Source of the DNA: Armatimonadota bacterium
Lineage (GTDB): Bacteria > Armatimonadota > Fimbriimonadia > Fimbriimonadales > Fimbriimonadaceae
Direction: 5' to 3'
Assembly (NCBI GenBank): GCA_016223145.1
Contig: JACRPN010000004.1
Span: 62,001-126,000 of the forward strand
DNA length: 64,000 nucleotides
Part shown: positions 25,210-34,068 of the stretch, piece after piece
How positions within the stretch are numbered: the first letter of the stretch is position 1
Layout of the letters: each line of letters starts with the position of its first letter
Translations under genes and position numbers: made by a program
Notes under the pieces: model-generated
Seen by the model: only the letters and a program-made list of their open reading frames with translations
Told to the model about the DNA's origin: nothing
Databases searched by the model: none

Positions 25210-25350
25210 GGTCATACCTCTAAGGTTCTTTGCACATCAGGATATACAGTAATTACAAGAAACGGCCTGCTAAAGTGCCGCCTCTAGGTCCAACAGCTAC
25301 GAAGGTCATAACGTTTGGGAGCTTTGATCGGTGCGGTAAGGTGGGCCGAT

Positions 25351-26121
25351 ATGGGCATTACGGCGGAACAGTGGGCCTGGAGCATCGGCGCCGCGCTTCT
25401 CGTTGGTCTCGCGAAGACGGGAATGCCTGGGATTGGGCTCTTAAGCGTTCCCATGATGGCTCAAGCGTTTGGGCCGAGGCTCTCGGTCGGCGCTTTGCTT
25501 CCGATGCTCATCATGGCGGACGTCTTCGCCGTGGCCTGGTTCAGGCGTCACTGCCAGTGGCCGACGCTCGTGAAGCTGGCGCCCTGGGTGCTCGTGGGGG
25601 TCGCCGGCGGCGCCTACGCGCTCTGGGCGATCGGCGAGTCCAAGACCGATAAGGACCTGTTGGGGTTGGTTATCGGCGCCCTAATCTTGGTGATGCTCGG
25701 CGTCTATCTGCTCAACCGGCGGGTTCAGGGCGGGTTCTCGTTTCACTCGCCGGTGGGCGTGGCAGGCTCTGGGATCGCCGCGGGTTTCTCGACGACCGTC
25801 GCCAACGCGGCGGGGCCCGTGATGGGCATCTATCTCACGAGCGCCAACCTCAAGAAGGAGGAGTTCATCGGCACCGGGGCGTGGTACTTCTTCATCGTCA
25901 ACTCGACGAAGCTGCCGATCTTGGCTTACCTGACGCACCTGAACCCTGCGAAGCCACTTCTGACGGGTTCGACGCTGACACTTAACCTTGCTTTGGCTCC
26001 AGCGATCGTGCTAGGCGCAGTCGGCGGCAAGTACCTGCTCTCAGCGCTTCCTCAAAAGACATTTGAGGTAGCTGTTCTGGTGCTCGCCGCCGGTGGCGCG
26101 CTCAAGTTGCTCGCGAGCTAG
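25351..26121 (+). CDS. TauE/SafE-family sulfite or anion exporter
   Basis: The start at ATG 25351 follows AAGGTGG. The 256-residue protein has seven or eight hydrophobic helices in the two-fold repeat of TauE/SafE: LLVGLAKTGMPGIGLLSVPM near the start and GIAAGFSTTVANAAGPVMGI in the second half. These permeases move sulfite, sulfoacetate or other organic anions across the inner membrane. It ends at 26121, exactly adjoining the stop codon of the convergent DUF1326 gene. It is divergent to the cyclase gene. Confidence 0.86.
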   Translation: MGITAEQWAWSIGAALLVGLAKTGMPGIGLLSVPMMAQAFGPRLSVGALLPMLIMADVFAVAWFRRHCQWPTLVKLAPWVLVGVAGGAYALWAIGESKTDKDLLGLVIGALILVMLGVYLLNRRVQGGFSFHSPVGVAGSGIAAGFSTTVANAAGPVMGIYLTSANLKKEEFIGTGAWYFFIVNSTKLPILAYLTHLNPAKPLLTGSTLTLNLALAPAIVLGAVGGKYLLSALPQKTFEVAVLVLAAGGALKLLAS

Positions 26122-26754
26122 CTAAATCTTCCCTTTTGTGTTCAGCTTGTCCGTCCAAAACACGTTCCGATCCGAGAGCGTGAAGCTGCGGCCTCCGTCG
26201 CTGAAGCTGCACGCCGTGCTCTTGCCTAGCATGTTGTCCGGGTGGATCGGGTCGTTCATGTTGTTGATGATCACCGGCTTCTTGTCATGGCCAAGGATCG
26301 GCGTCGTTTTGAGCGTCATGATCTTGCCGCCGTTAACCGTCAGCGTGAAGTTGCCGCCCTTGTTGGTCACCGATATGGCGCCTTCCGAGACCGACTCGAT
26401 CTTCCCAAATCCCGAGTACACGGCGCGGCCCAAGGCCTCGATCGCCTTGCGCTGAGAAGGGTTCTTGGCCTGAACGTAGAGGCGAACCCAGTTCCCAGGC
26501 TCCGTAGCGTAGGCCAGTTTGGCCCCGGCGAGGCTGACGCCATTGTAGCTGCCGCCCGTCAACGCCATTCCGCCGACGCCCTGGCATCCCATCTCCAGCC
26601 CGACGATCTCGCAGGGACAAGGGGCTGAACAACTGCAACCCTCAACAAACATCCCCTTGACTTCAAAGGGCATGGGCTTCTTGCCGGACCCGAAGGATGT
26701 GCCTACGGCGGCGAGGGCGACAACGACTGAAAACGCGAATCTGCTCTGGTTCAT
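26122..26754 (-). CDS. DUF1326 domain secreted protein
   Basis: ATG 26754 is preferred over ATG 26766 because GAGGT lies upstream. A signal peptide (FAFSVVVALAAVGTSFGSG) precedes the domain. FVEGCSCSAPCPCEIVG contains the clustered Cys residues typical of DUF1326, and INNMNDPIHPDNMLGKSTAC is further along. The family's function is unknown; the Cys set suggests metal binding. The gene is divergent from an HxlR-type regulator, with a perfect palindrome between them, so it is probably that regulator's target. Confidence 0.82.
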   Translation of the reverse strand: MNQSRFAFSVVVALAAVGTSFGSGKKPMPFEVKGMFVEGCSCSAPCPCEIVGLEMGCQGVGGMALTGGSYNGVSLAGAKLAYATEPGNWVRLYVQAKNPSQRKAIEALGRAVYSGFGKIESVSEGAISVTNKGGNFTLTVNGGKIMTLKTTPILGHDKKPVIINNMNDPIHPDNMLGKSTACSFSDGGRSFTLSDRNVFWTDKLNTKGKI

Positions 26755-26813
26755 ATCTGACCTCACAAATACTGTAGAAAAATGTAATGAATGGAATCAA
26801 GAGGGGACAGAAA

Positions 26814-26828
26814 TGTCAGATACTGACA
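26814..26828. promoter_or_regulatory. Palindromic operator candidate TGTCAG-ATA-CTGACA
   Basis: A perfect 6+3+6 palindrome lies in the 93-bp spacer between the DUF1326 gene and the divergent HxlR-type gene, 20 bp before the latter's ATG. Dimeric winged-helix regulators of the HxlR family bind this sort of site. Control of both genes by the HxlR protein is inferred. Confidence 0.55.
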
Positions 26829-26847
26829 ATTGAGTCAGTTAGGCAAA

Positions 26848-27171
26848 ATGGCAACCATGCATTCAGGCCAAGATCGATGTGAGACCGGTACTCCCTATTC
26901 AGAGCTACTCCGGCTGCTCGGGTGCAAGTGGTCGATCGCGATCCTCGCCAAGCTGGAATCGAATGTCAGAAGGCCGGGCGCCCTGAGCCGGTCTATCCCG
27001 GGATTGTCTGCCCGGGTCATGCACCGATGCCTTGAACTCCTCCTTGCGAGCGAGCTCATCGAGCGAACCAATTTTGGCGAGGTTCCGCCGAAAGTGGAAT
27101 ACTGCTTGACTCCGAAGGGTGAGCAGTTCCTCAGGGTCGTCGGCCACCTCGACCAGATCGTATCGAGCTAG
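26848..27171 (+). CDS. HxlR-family winged-helix transcriptional regulator
   Basis: ATG 26848 is preferred (TTAGG just upstream); a TTG at 26830 would lie against the operator palindrome. The 107-residue protein has the HxlR signature: LLGCKWSIAILAKLESNVRR, then FSELxR-like GALSRSIPGLSARVMHRCLE, and VEYCLTPKGEQF. Such proteins sense aldehydes, quinones or redox change, often through Cys. Cys residues near 9, 25 and 62 are visible. It probably represses itself and the divergent DUF1326 gene. Confidence 0.85.
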   Translation: MATMHSGQDRCETGTPYSELLRLLGCKWSIAILAKLESNVRRPGALSRSIPGLSARVMHRCLELLLASELIERTNFGEVPPKVEYCLTPKGEQFLRVVGHLDQIVSS

Positions 27172-27183
27172 ATCCTGGCCATT

Positions 27184-28965
27184 CTAGGCGGCCTTTCCAA
27201 CGTTGCTGGCTCTGCAGACCTGGTTGCGGCCCTTTCGCTTGGCCTCGTATAGCGAGTGGTCTGCCGCAAGGAGAGCGGTCTGAAGGCTGTCGAAGGCGTT
27301 CGTAAACTCGCAAACGCCAAAGCTCGCGGTGATCTTTCCATACTCCAGACGGATCGCCTCGACGGCCTCGCGCATCCTCTCTGCAACGGCCGCAGCCGCG
27401 GCTTCGTCCGCGCCTCGCAGAAGGATACAGAACTCCTCGCCGCCATAGCGCGCGATAAAGTCGGCGCTGCGCAGCGGGGCGTTGAGAGCCGACGCGACAG
27501 ACCGAAGCACCTGGTCTCCGGCAAAATGTCCGAATCGGTCGTTGAGGCCCTTGAAGTGGTCGATGTCGGCCATGACCACCGAGAAGGACTCGCCACGCCG
27601 TGCCAAAGACCCAAACTCCTCGAGCCTCTCTGCCAGCGCGCGCTTGTTCGCAAGACCCGTCAGCGGGTCCGTCGTTGCCAGCTCTTCCAGCTTGCTGTTG
27701 GCCTGTACCAGATCGTTGTTGGCCTTGTTCAGTAGCTCGTGGGCATAGCGAAGCTCGTTGAACTGAAGGCGTACCTGCTCCTCCGCCAGCGTCTGGCGCG
27801 TGACGTCCACGGCGGCGAGGATTCCGCCGGCCACTCGTCCGTCCGGCCCGTGCAGGGGATGGCAACTGAAGACGAAGTGCCGCTCTCCGTCGGTCCAAGC
27901 CTGGTCCTGGACCGACTGTCCGGCCAAAACCGCCGCACCGAGCTCTGCAAGAGTCAGGTTCTCGAATCGGCCTCCCAGGACGTCACCAAGGTTCCGCTGG
28001 AGCGCATCCTTCGCTCTGAAGTCGAAGATCTCTTCAGCCTGTACGTTCCACTCGAACACTTGAAGCTCTTGGTCGAAAGTGATGCAGGGAACCGGCAGAC
28101 CCTCAAAGAGCTGCGAGAACCGCTTTCGCGAGAGTTCGACGGCTTGATAGGCAAACTCCAGGCGTTCAAGGGCATCAGTGATCGCCTCTCGGTGCTCTAG
28201 CTCTTTGCGATCGGCCTCCTCGCGCTGCTTGAGCGAAGAGTGGCGCATCAGGCCGGCGATCGTCCCCACCAGCACCGAAATGAGCAGCGCAACGAAGATG
28301 CCGGCCTGATGGGCCTTCCTCATCTGCTCCAAACGGGCCAAGTATCGGTCTGCCGTAATGTCGAGTCCAAGTGTGGCCACGACGTTGCCTTTCGAGTCAC
28401 GCACCGGGGCATATCCGCTCATGAACGTGCCCCACCGATCGGTATAGGGCTCGGGGTCGGTGTCAGGCTTGCCGCTCCGCATCACCGACAGCATGTGCTG
28501 GGAAGCCTCCGGATATTCCTGCATGATGTGCGACTTATCGTCCACCCCATCTCCATCTGAGTCGCCTTCCTCGGTGGGGTCGAGCACGAAGTACGCCTTG
28601 CCGTTCTTAAGAATGCACGTGTAAACGTAAACAATGTCCGGGTCCGAATCCTGCACCTTGCGCATCGGTGCGATGATTGCCTCGTACTCGGCTGTCGTCT
28701 CTTGATTCTGAGAGGTGAAAGCCGAGTGCTTGTCGCCGTTGACAACCGTTGCGGCAACCTCGGCCAGGCGCCTCAAGTTCGTGCGAACTCCGTCCTTTGC
28801 GGCTTCACGCGACACCTCGTACAGCGTCTGCATGGACAGGAATGCGCCCGCGAAGAGAACGACGGCCATGATCGCCCCGAACATAACGGGGCGAGAGCTG
28901 CCTATCCTTCGGACAAGGGCACAGAACTTCATGGGCATTTTTGACCGCGTCTCATTCGTTTGCAT
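27184..28965 (-). CDS. Diguanylate cyclase with extracytoplasmic sensor, PAS and GGDEF domains
   Basis: The 593-residue protein has a first membrane helix at about 28-48 and a periplasmic sensor domain to about 225. A second helix (IFVALLISVLVGTIAGLM) is followed by a coiled-coil, a PAS domain (about 285-400) and a GGDEF domain. YGGEEF near 506-511 is an intact active site. RSAD five residues earlier fits the product-inhibition I-site (RxxD). The sensor contains GDSDGDGVDD, a calcium-binding Dx[DN]xDG-type loop as in thrombospondin type 3 repeats. The protein makes c-di-GMP in response to an outside signal that may involve calcium. Confidence 0.9.
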   Translation of the reverse strand: MQTNETRSKMPMKFCALVRRIGSSRPVMFGAIMAVVLFAGAFLSMQTLYEVSREAAKDGVRTNLRRLAEVAATVVNGDKHSAFTSQNQETTAEYEAIIAPMRKVQDSDPDIVYVYTCILKNGKAYFVLDPTEEGDSDGDGVDDKSHIMQEYPEASQHMLSVMRSGKPDTDPEPYTDRWGTFMSGYAPVRDSKGNVVATLGLDITADRYLARLEQMRKAHQAGIFVALLISVLVGTIAGLMRHSSLKQREEADRKELEHREAITDALERLEFAYQAVELSRKRFSQLFEGLPVPCITFDQELQVFEWNVQAEEIFDFRAKDALQRNLGDVLGGRFENLTLAELGAAVLAGQSVQDQAWTDGERHFVFSCHPLHGPDGRVAGGILAAVDVTRQTLAEEQVRLQFNELRYAHELLNKANNDLVQANSKLEELATTDPLTGLANKRALAERLEEFGSLARRGESFSVVMADIDHFKGLNDRFGHFAGDQVLRSVASALNAPLRSADFIARYGGEEFCILLRGADEAAAAAVAERMREAVEAIRLEYGKITASFGVCEFTNAFDSLQTALLAADHSLYEAKRKGRNQVCRASNVGKAA

Positions 28966-28983
28966 TCAGGTTCGATAGGCAAG

Positions 28984-29724
28984 TTAGTGGGAAATGCCGA
29001 TGGTGAGCCCCCAAATCCAGTTATCCGGCTTCGTCGCAGTGGAACGAACGGCTCGGTCGAGAAGGTGGCTGTAGGTGACGGACGGCTGAAGCGACAGAGC
29101 GCCGGTGATATGAACGTTCAGATACAGGCCCGCGCTGAACACGGTCGCGCAGTTGCCACCCGACCCGAAATTGGAGTGATGGAACTTTCTGTTTCCCCAG
29201 CCCACCAGAGCCTGGCCCCCAAGGCTCAACGAGTTCGTGAACTCATGCTCGACGCCAAGCCCGGCCTCGCCGTAATAGGCGCCTGAGAACTGCATCATGT
29301 CCAGGTAGTGGTTTGTGAAAAACGTGAGTCCCTGGACCTCCGTTTCAAGCCCGACAAAACCCTCGCCCGTTGCCGGCGCTGAGAGACCGGGATAGGTGTA
29401 ATAGGTGAAGCCCGGAGTCAGGGTGACGCCGCCCCACTGAAGCTCGCGCGAGAGCGTCACATCCCACTCCGAGCCGGAGCCGGGATCGAAAGCGCGCGAG
29501 GCTCTCTTTGAAGACCAGAGGTTGAGCGACCAGCCCGCGAAGCCGAAGCTGCTCGAAGACTGAAAGGCCGGCTGATTATCCACCACCAGGCCGCGCCAAA
29601 TGTACTTTGAGCTCCAGGTCGTATCGGATGACAGGCTGCGGAAACCGTTGCCGTCCTGAGCGAATGCGGCAACGGTGAGGCCAACGAGCCCGATGGCTCC
29701 AGCCGCTCGATTCAAACTGTTCAT
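28984..29724 (-). CDS. Outer-membrane beta-barrel-like protein
   Basis: A signal peptide (AIGLVGLTVAAFAQ) leads into a 225-residue mature chain of alternating hydrophobic and polar strands rich in Gly, Ser, Trp and Tyr. DTTWSSKYIWRGLVVDNQPA resembles the start of Gcw_chp/TorF-like barrels, and the chain ends WGLTIGISH, an aromatic/His C-terminus common in outer-membrane barrels. The specific role is unknown. It lies 18 bp downstream of the diguanylate cyclase on the other side of its promoter region (same strand), so coregulation is possible. Confidence 0.6.
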   Translation of the reverse strand: MNSLNRAAGAIGLVGLTVAAFAQDGNGFRSLSSDTTWSSKYIWRGLVVDNQPAFQSSSSFGFAGWSLNLWSSKRASRAFDPGSGSEWDVTLSRELQWGGVTLTPGFTYYTYPGLSAPATGEGFVGLETEVQGLTFFTNHYLDMMQFSGAYYGEAGLGVEHEFTNSLSLGGQALVGWGNRKFHHSNFGSGGNCATVFSAGLYLNVHITGALSLQPSVTYSHLLDRAVRSTATKPDNWIWGLTIGISH

Positions 29725-29869
29725 AAGAGTTGACTCCTACGAGACCTTCCGGAGCGTAGGGTTTCAGGAGACATCCTTAACAAATGTGTCGCTTGGACCC
29801 AAGAACCCTATGTGCTCTGTCCCATTCAATGTCTCGGCTTCTTGCGCCGAATCCCATCCAGTAGGGATA

Positions 29870-30165
29870 CGGGGTTTTGTGCAGGTGGTTGGCGCAGGTC
29901 GCGGGTTGCGGGCATTGACGACGGACGATTGACGGATAGCGAGCACTAGAGCGGGGCAGGTGGTTGGCGCGGCTCGTGGGTTGCGGGTTGGAATTTCAGA
30001 TTTCAAATTTCAAATCTCAAATCTGAGATTTGCAGTCCGCAATCCGACATCCGCACTCCGAGATCCCAAATCCGAACTCCACAATCCGAAATCCCCGATC
30101 CCAAATCCGAAATCCGAAATCCGAAATCTGCAATCCCTCCGCCACGAACACCGAGAATAGATCGC
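29870..30165. repeat. Intergenic low-complexity tracts (GGTTGGCGC pair; CCGAAATC words)
   Basis: The 447-bp gap after the barrel gene (29725-30171) holds two copies of a GCAGGTGGTTGGCGC stretch (about 29880 and 29957) and then a long run of degenerate 8-10-bp words. These are CAAATTTC/CAAATCTC, then CGACATCC, CGCACTCC, and CCGAAATC three times in a row. No coding potential, tRNA or terminator is seen. It is probably replication-slippage DNA. Confidence 0.6.
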
Positions 30166-30171
30166 CCCCGA

Positions 30172-32367
30172 CTAGAGCTTGAACGTCCAGCCGCCGGTGA
30201 GCTTCGGCTCCGTGATCCCTCTCCGGAACCTCCCGTACCCATCAAACACAGCCACCCTCGCCCTCCCAGGGTTGGGACGGACTTTCGTGGTCCCAAGCCC
30301 GAGCACACAGCGCTTTCCGCCCCCTATCTCGACCACCGCAAGGGCACCTCCGTCGTTTAGATCGACGGTCGTCCCCTTGAAGGTGAGCGTCGTTCCCTTC
30401 ACGCTGAAGCCGACCTTCTCGCAGAGGGTCTTGATTCTCGGACTGTGGTCCGGCGACCCCACCACGAGCACCCCGTCCAGGTTCTCCGGCAGCGCCCTCA
30501 ACTCTTCCCTGGCTCGAACGTGCGCCATCCAGGAAGGGCTGCTCGGATGCACGTACTTCGACTTGACCGTTGACAGAACGGTGTTGATCCCGACCTGCTC
30601 CTCGTCCGACCCATAGCGGCGCAGCAATCGGTTCCAGGGGTCGAACGAGACGAGCACCGGCTTCTCCTTGCTGTCTACCGTCGGGAAGGATGACTTGCTG
30701 TCGGGGGTCGGCCCGATTCGGCACGTCTTGAACTCGCGCCGGCCATCGGCGAATTGGAGCATCACGTCGAGTTTGAGCCAATACGCGGGCCCGAGGAAGT
30801 TCGCCACGGCGTGGACCTGGCCGTCGAGCCAGCGGACCTTTGACAGCTCGACGTCTGGATATCCCGGGCGGCGCATCCACTGGTCGAAGAACCATTTGTA
30901 GCCCTTGCCGGCCGTCGCCAGGAACACGCTCTCAAAGTCCTCCCATTCACCAGGCTCGCCTTTGGGGTGCGTTCGCAGCCACGTCTTCATGCTTTCGATT
31001 ACGGGGCCGGTTCCGACCTCATGTTCGAGAACCTGCAAGACCATTGCGCCCTTGCCATAGCCCAGCGCAGACGCAGGGCCGCCGATGTCCACTCCTGAGG
31101 CCACCAGTGGGGCCACGCCAAATGAGGGTTGCGGGTGGCAATCTTGCACGAACGCAAGCCGCCGCTCCTCGGTGTTTCCGATCTTGACCTCACGCTGATA
31201 GAGCCCCGAGCAGAAGTTCGCAAAGCTCTCATTCCAAAGCGACTTGAGATAGGTGTTGTTGATCAGCCCGCCAAACCAGGTGTGCGCGGTCTCATGGCCG
31301 TCCTCATCGGGCAGCCAGCCGCTGCCGTAGGTGGCATAGGAGTAGGCTTCGAGCGCGCCGCCGCCATAGTGGGGCGTGTCCAGGGCGCCCCACCGAGTGA
31401 ACGGATACGGTTTGAACTGGGAGTAGAACTCCAGTATCGGGCGGTACAGCTCGGCCTGGTGCGCCATTCGCTCCTCAGGCATCGTCAGCGACCAAATGCC
31501 CACCTTGAGGTCGCCATAGATCTGGAAATCCTGTTTGTAGGGCCCCGCGCTGAATGACCAGTAGGTGACGGGGACATCCATCCGGTAGCGTGTGACCAGG
31601 TCCTTGCTCGTCTCCGTCACTGAGGTTTGCTCGCCTTGGCCGACCGCGGTCCAGTCCTTGGGCGTATGCGCCGCGAGCGTGTAGGCGCAGGGTCGGCGGG
31701 CGATCATCGGGTACCAGTAGTCGTTCGCAAGCTGGATTTCGTCGCTGCTGATGCTCCCCGCGTAGCCAGGCAGATCCACCTTGCCGGCGTACTTGAGCTT
31801 GAGCGCGAAGGAGCGTTCGTTGGGGGCCTTGACGCAGACCACACCGCCCGCCTGGGAGAAAGGCACGTCTTTGCCGCTCGAATCCGTGATCGACCGGACC
31901 CGATAGCAGGGCGAAAAGCGAAGGATGAACTCTGGTGGGGCCACGGCTGTTCGCGAGACGTTGATCGTGTTCTCGAAAGTGGCCGTCTTGGTTGGGATGT
32001 CGAACCATAGCTCGAGTGTCTGAAAGGTGAGCTTTGTGCCGAAGGATTCGGTCTCGGGGATCGCCTTCGAGAGTTTGCCGCCAGAAAGCTCGAAAACCTG
32101 GTCGCCGCGATCCTCGCTGGTCAGAGGCGTCGTGAACACGATGTAGCGCGACTTGCCGGAAGGCGAGGGCAGACCCACCGCGTGCCAGCCCTTGCTCCCA
32201 ACGCCATAGGGCCCTTGTGTGCCAAGGAAGAAAAAGGGGTTCTTGGCCTTGGCGAGCTCGGGCGTCGAGAGCGCCGTGAGCGCCTGCAAGTCCCGTTTGG
32301 ATGCGGCGGCATCGAAGGGTGCGGCGAAGTCCTGGGCAAGGATGGCAAGGAAAAGGGAGGCGATCAC
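30172..32367 (-). CDS. Secreted M1-family metallopeptidase
   Basis: A short signal peptide (MIASLFLAILAQ) precedes a 731-residue M1 aminopeptidase-like protein. The zinc site is present: HETAH near residue 357 and, 18 residues on, the Glu of WNESFANF. YGGGALEAYSYATYG just before it stands in place of the usual GAMEN motif and is weak. The C-terminal 150 residues form an extra domain. Without a clear GxMEN exopeptidase motif, aminopeptidase activity is less sure than metal binding. The gene is monocistronic by its neighbours. Confidence 0.85.
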   Translation of the reverse strand: MIASLFLAILAQDFAAPFDAAASKRDLQALTALSTPELAKAKNPFFFLGTQGPYGVGSKGWHAVGLPSPSGKSRYIVFTTPLTSEDRGDQVFELSGGKLSKAIPETESFGTKLTFQTLELWFDIPTKTATFENTINVSRTAVAPPEFILRFSPCYRVRSITDSSGKDVPFSQAGGVVCVKAPNERSFALKLKYAGKVDLPGYAGSISSDEIQLANDYWYPMIARRPCAYTLAAHTPKDWTAVGQGEQTSVTETSKDLVTRYRMDVPVTYWSFSAGPYKQDFQIYGDLKVGIWSLTMPEERMAHQAELYRPILEFYSQFKPYPFTRWGALDTPHYGGGALEAYSYATYGSGWLPDEDGHETAHTWFGGLINNTYLKSLWNESFANFCSGLYQREVKIGNTEERRLAFVQDCHPQPSFGVAPLVASGVDIGGPASALGYGKGAMVLQVLEHEVGTGPVIESMKTWLRTHPKGEPGEWEDFESVFLATAGKGYKWFFDQWMRRPGYPDVELSKVRWLDGQVHAVANFLGPAYWLKLDVMLQFADGRREFKTCRIGPTPDSKSSFPTVDSKEKPVLVSFDPWNRLLRRYGSDEEQVGINTVLSTVKSKYVHPSSPSWMAHVRAREELRALPENLDGVLVVGSPDHSPRIKTLCEKVGFSVKGTTLTFKGTTVDLNDGGALAVVEIGGGKRCVLGLGTTKVRPNPGRARVAVFDGYGRFRRGITEPKLTGGWTFKL

Positions 32368-32524
32368 TCGCTATCTATACCGCTTTGGGAGCATCTGTCG
32401 TCTCCCCGGGGTGGGGGTGAGACGGGAGAGTGAAGGGATGAGGCGATGCGGGGGTGCAGGGACGGGAGGACAGTGGGACGAAGGGACGGGAGGACTTGTG
32501 GTCAAGGTACTGCATGACGAGATC

Positions 32525-32580
32525 GCCCATCGCACATTGCACATCGCACATCGCACATCGCACATCGCACATCGACTATC
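32525..32580. repeat. CACATCG tandem tract
   Basis: CGCACATTG, CACATCG and similar words repeat about six times with period about 9 in the gap between the M1 peptidase gene and tRNA-Met. It is non-coding by appearance and another example of the short-word tracts seen throughout the window. Confidence 0.7.
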
Positions 32581-32666
32581 GAACGATGGCGCAAATGCCG
32601 GGAGGGGCGACACCCTTCCATCATTGAGACTTCTGACTCCAATTCGCCATAATAGAGGATCGTAGT

Positions 32667-32741
32667 GGCGGCGTAGCTCAGTGGTAGAGCACACGGTTCA
32701 TACCCGTTAGGTCGGTGGTTCAAATCCACTCGCCGCTACCA
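32667..32741 (+). tRNA. tRNA-Met (anticodon CAT)
   Basis: The cloverleaf is complete. The acceptor is GGCGGCG with CGCCGCT (first pair G-U), the D arm GCTC/GAGC, the anticodon arm CACGG-TTCATAC-CCGTT with CAT, and the T arm has TTCAAAT. The 3' CCA is encoded at 32739-32741. The G-U first pair and the absence of the three G-C pairs of initiators in the anticodon stem point to an elongator Met tRNA, or a tRNA-Ile2 with a modified C34; sequence alone cannot separate these. Confidence 0.93.
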
Positions 32742-32771
32742 AAACCTCCCCGGTCTGGTTCTTGGCCTTTT
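32739..32771 (+). terminator. Possible terminator after tRNA-Met
   Basis: CCAAAACC at the tRNA 3' end can pair with GGTTCTTGG 10 nt downstream (one bulged C), followed by CCTTTT. The stem includes the CCA end, so it would compete with the mature tRNA fold. It is weak but in the right place. Confidence 0.35.
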
Positions 32772-32785
32772 CGCGCGTCTTGGCC

Positions 32786-32833
32786 GTAGGGATGGGGTCT
32801 GGGGTTCAGGGTCTGGGGTTTGGGGTCTGGGGG
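32786..32833. repeat. GGGTCTGGGGTT tract
   Basis: Words GGGGTCTGGGGTTCAGG, GTCTGGGGTTTG and GGGTCTGGGG repeat just after the tRNA-Met terminator candidate. It is G-rich and could form a quadruplex on the plus strand. No other function is seen. Confidence 0.6.
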
Positions 32834-32841
32834 CGACGTCC

Positions 32842-34068
32842 CTACTCCGTCCGAAGTGCCTCGATCGGGCTCAATCTAGCAGCCCGCGCCGCCGGAAATA
32901 GCCCAAACACCACGCCGATCAGCGCCGAAAACACGAGCGAGCCAATGGCGGCCTGCATTGGGAACGGCGTGGACAGACCGTCTTTCCCCGGCCACTGCTT
33001 GACCACCGTGATGACCGTCACAAGGCTCCCGAACCCGTAGGCAATGCCCATGCCGATAATGCCGCCCACAAGGCTTAGGGTCGCCGCCTCAACCAGAAAT
33101 TGCACCAACACCGAACTGCTCTTGGCGCCGACGGCCTTTCGCAGCCCGATCTCCCGGGTGCGCTCCGTGACCGACACCAGCATGATGTTCATGATGCCGA
33201 TGCCACCCACCAGCAGGCTGAGCGCCGCCACCGCCGCAAGCACGATGCCCGCAACGCCCAGAACCTGCCCAAAGATGTTGATGATGGCCTCGCGGGAGTC
33301 CACGCGAAATACCGGGCGGTTCCCCGATTTCACCATGAGCGCCCGCCAAACCCGCTCGACCGTCTCGTTCACGTTGTAGCCGGCCTTGGGCCGGGTGGTG
33401 ATCATCGTCACGTTTTCGCCGCCGACCCACTTATCCTGTGCGGTCGTGATCGGGAGCCACACGTCGCTGCCGGTGTTCTCGCCCATCATGTCGATGGTCT
33501 CCATCACGCCCACGATCTCCAGCGTGATTCCATCAAAGGTGATGAACTTCCCGATGGCTCTTTTGTCGCGGAAGAACTTGTCGCGGATCTCCTCGCCGAC
33601 CACACACACGTTCGCTCGGCCATCCACGTCGGCTTTGCTGAGGTTCCGGCCATCGACGATCCCAAGCCGGTTGAGCTGCGCCGAATATTGGTTCGTGCCG
33701 AACACGCGGAGCTTGGTGATCTCCCGATCCCCATAGACCACCTTTTTGGCTGGGCACATCAGGATTGGGGCGGCGATATCCAGCGCGGGCACCCGCTCCA
33801 AGAGCCAATCCACGTCGGCGTTCTTGATGCCGGTGATGCCTCCCATCGGGCCACGGAACATCCCGCCGGGATCGTAGACGATGATGATCGTGTCCGCCCC
33901 CAGCTTCTTGAACTGGAAGGTCATGTAGTTCTGGAACGCCGAGGAGATGAGCACAATGGTCGTCACGCTCATCACGCCGATGATCACCCCGAGCATGGTA
34001 AGGAACGACCGCAGCTTGTGCAGCCTCAGCATCTCGAGCGCGATCAGGAACGATTGCCAGACGATCAT
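32842..34068 (-). CDS. ABC transporter permease, MacB/FtsX type
   Basis: The 408-residue protein has the MacB-like arrangement: one N-terminal membrane helix (LTMLGVIIGVMSVTTIVLIS), a large periplasmic domain (about 50-280), and three C-terminal helices with GGIGIMNIMLVSVTERTREI in the transmission loop. That loop motif is diagnostic for the family. The gene overlaps the end of the upstream adaptor gene by 4 bp (ATGA). MacAB-type systems export macrolides, peptides or lipoproteins, but no ATPase gene is adjacent in this window, so it may be supplied from elsewhere. Confidence 0.9.
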   Translation of the reverse strand: MIVWQSFLIALEMLRLHKLRSFLTMLGVIIGVMSVTTIVLISSAFQNYMTFQFKKLGADTIIIVYDPGGMFRGPMGGITGIKNADVDWLLERVPALDIAAPILMCPAKKVVYGDREITKLRVFGTNQYSAQLNRLGIVDGRNLSKADVDGRANVCVVGEEIRDKFFRDKRAIGKFITFDGITLEIVGVMETIDMMGENTGSDVWLPITTAQDKWVGGENVTMITTRPKAGYNVNETVERVWRALMVKSGNRPVFRVDSREAIINIFGQVLGVAGIVLAAVAALSLLVGGIGIMNIMLVSVTERTREIGLRKAVGAKSSSVLVQFLVEAATLSLVGGIIGMGIAYGFGSLVTVITVVKQWPGKDGLSTPFPMQAAIGSLVFSALIGVVFGLFPAARAARLSPIEALRTE

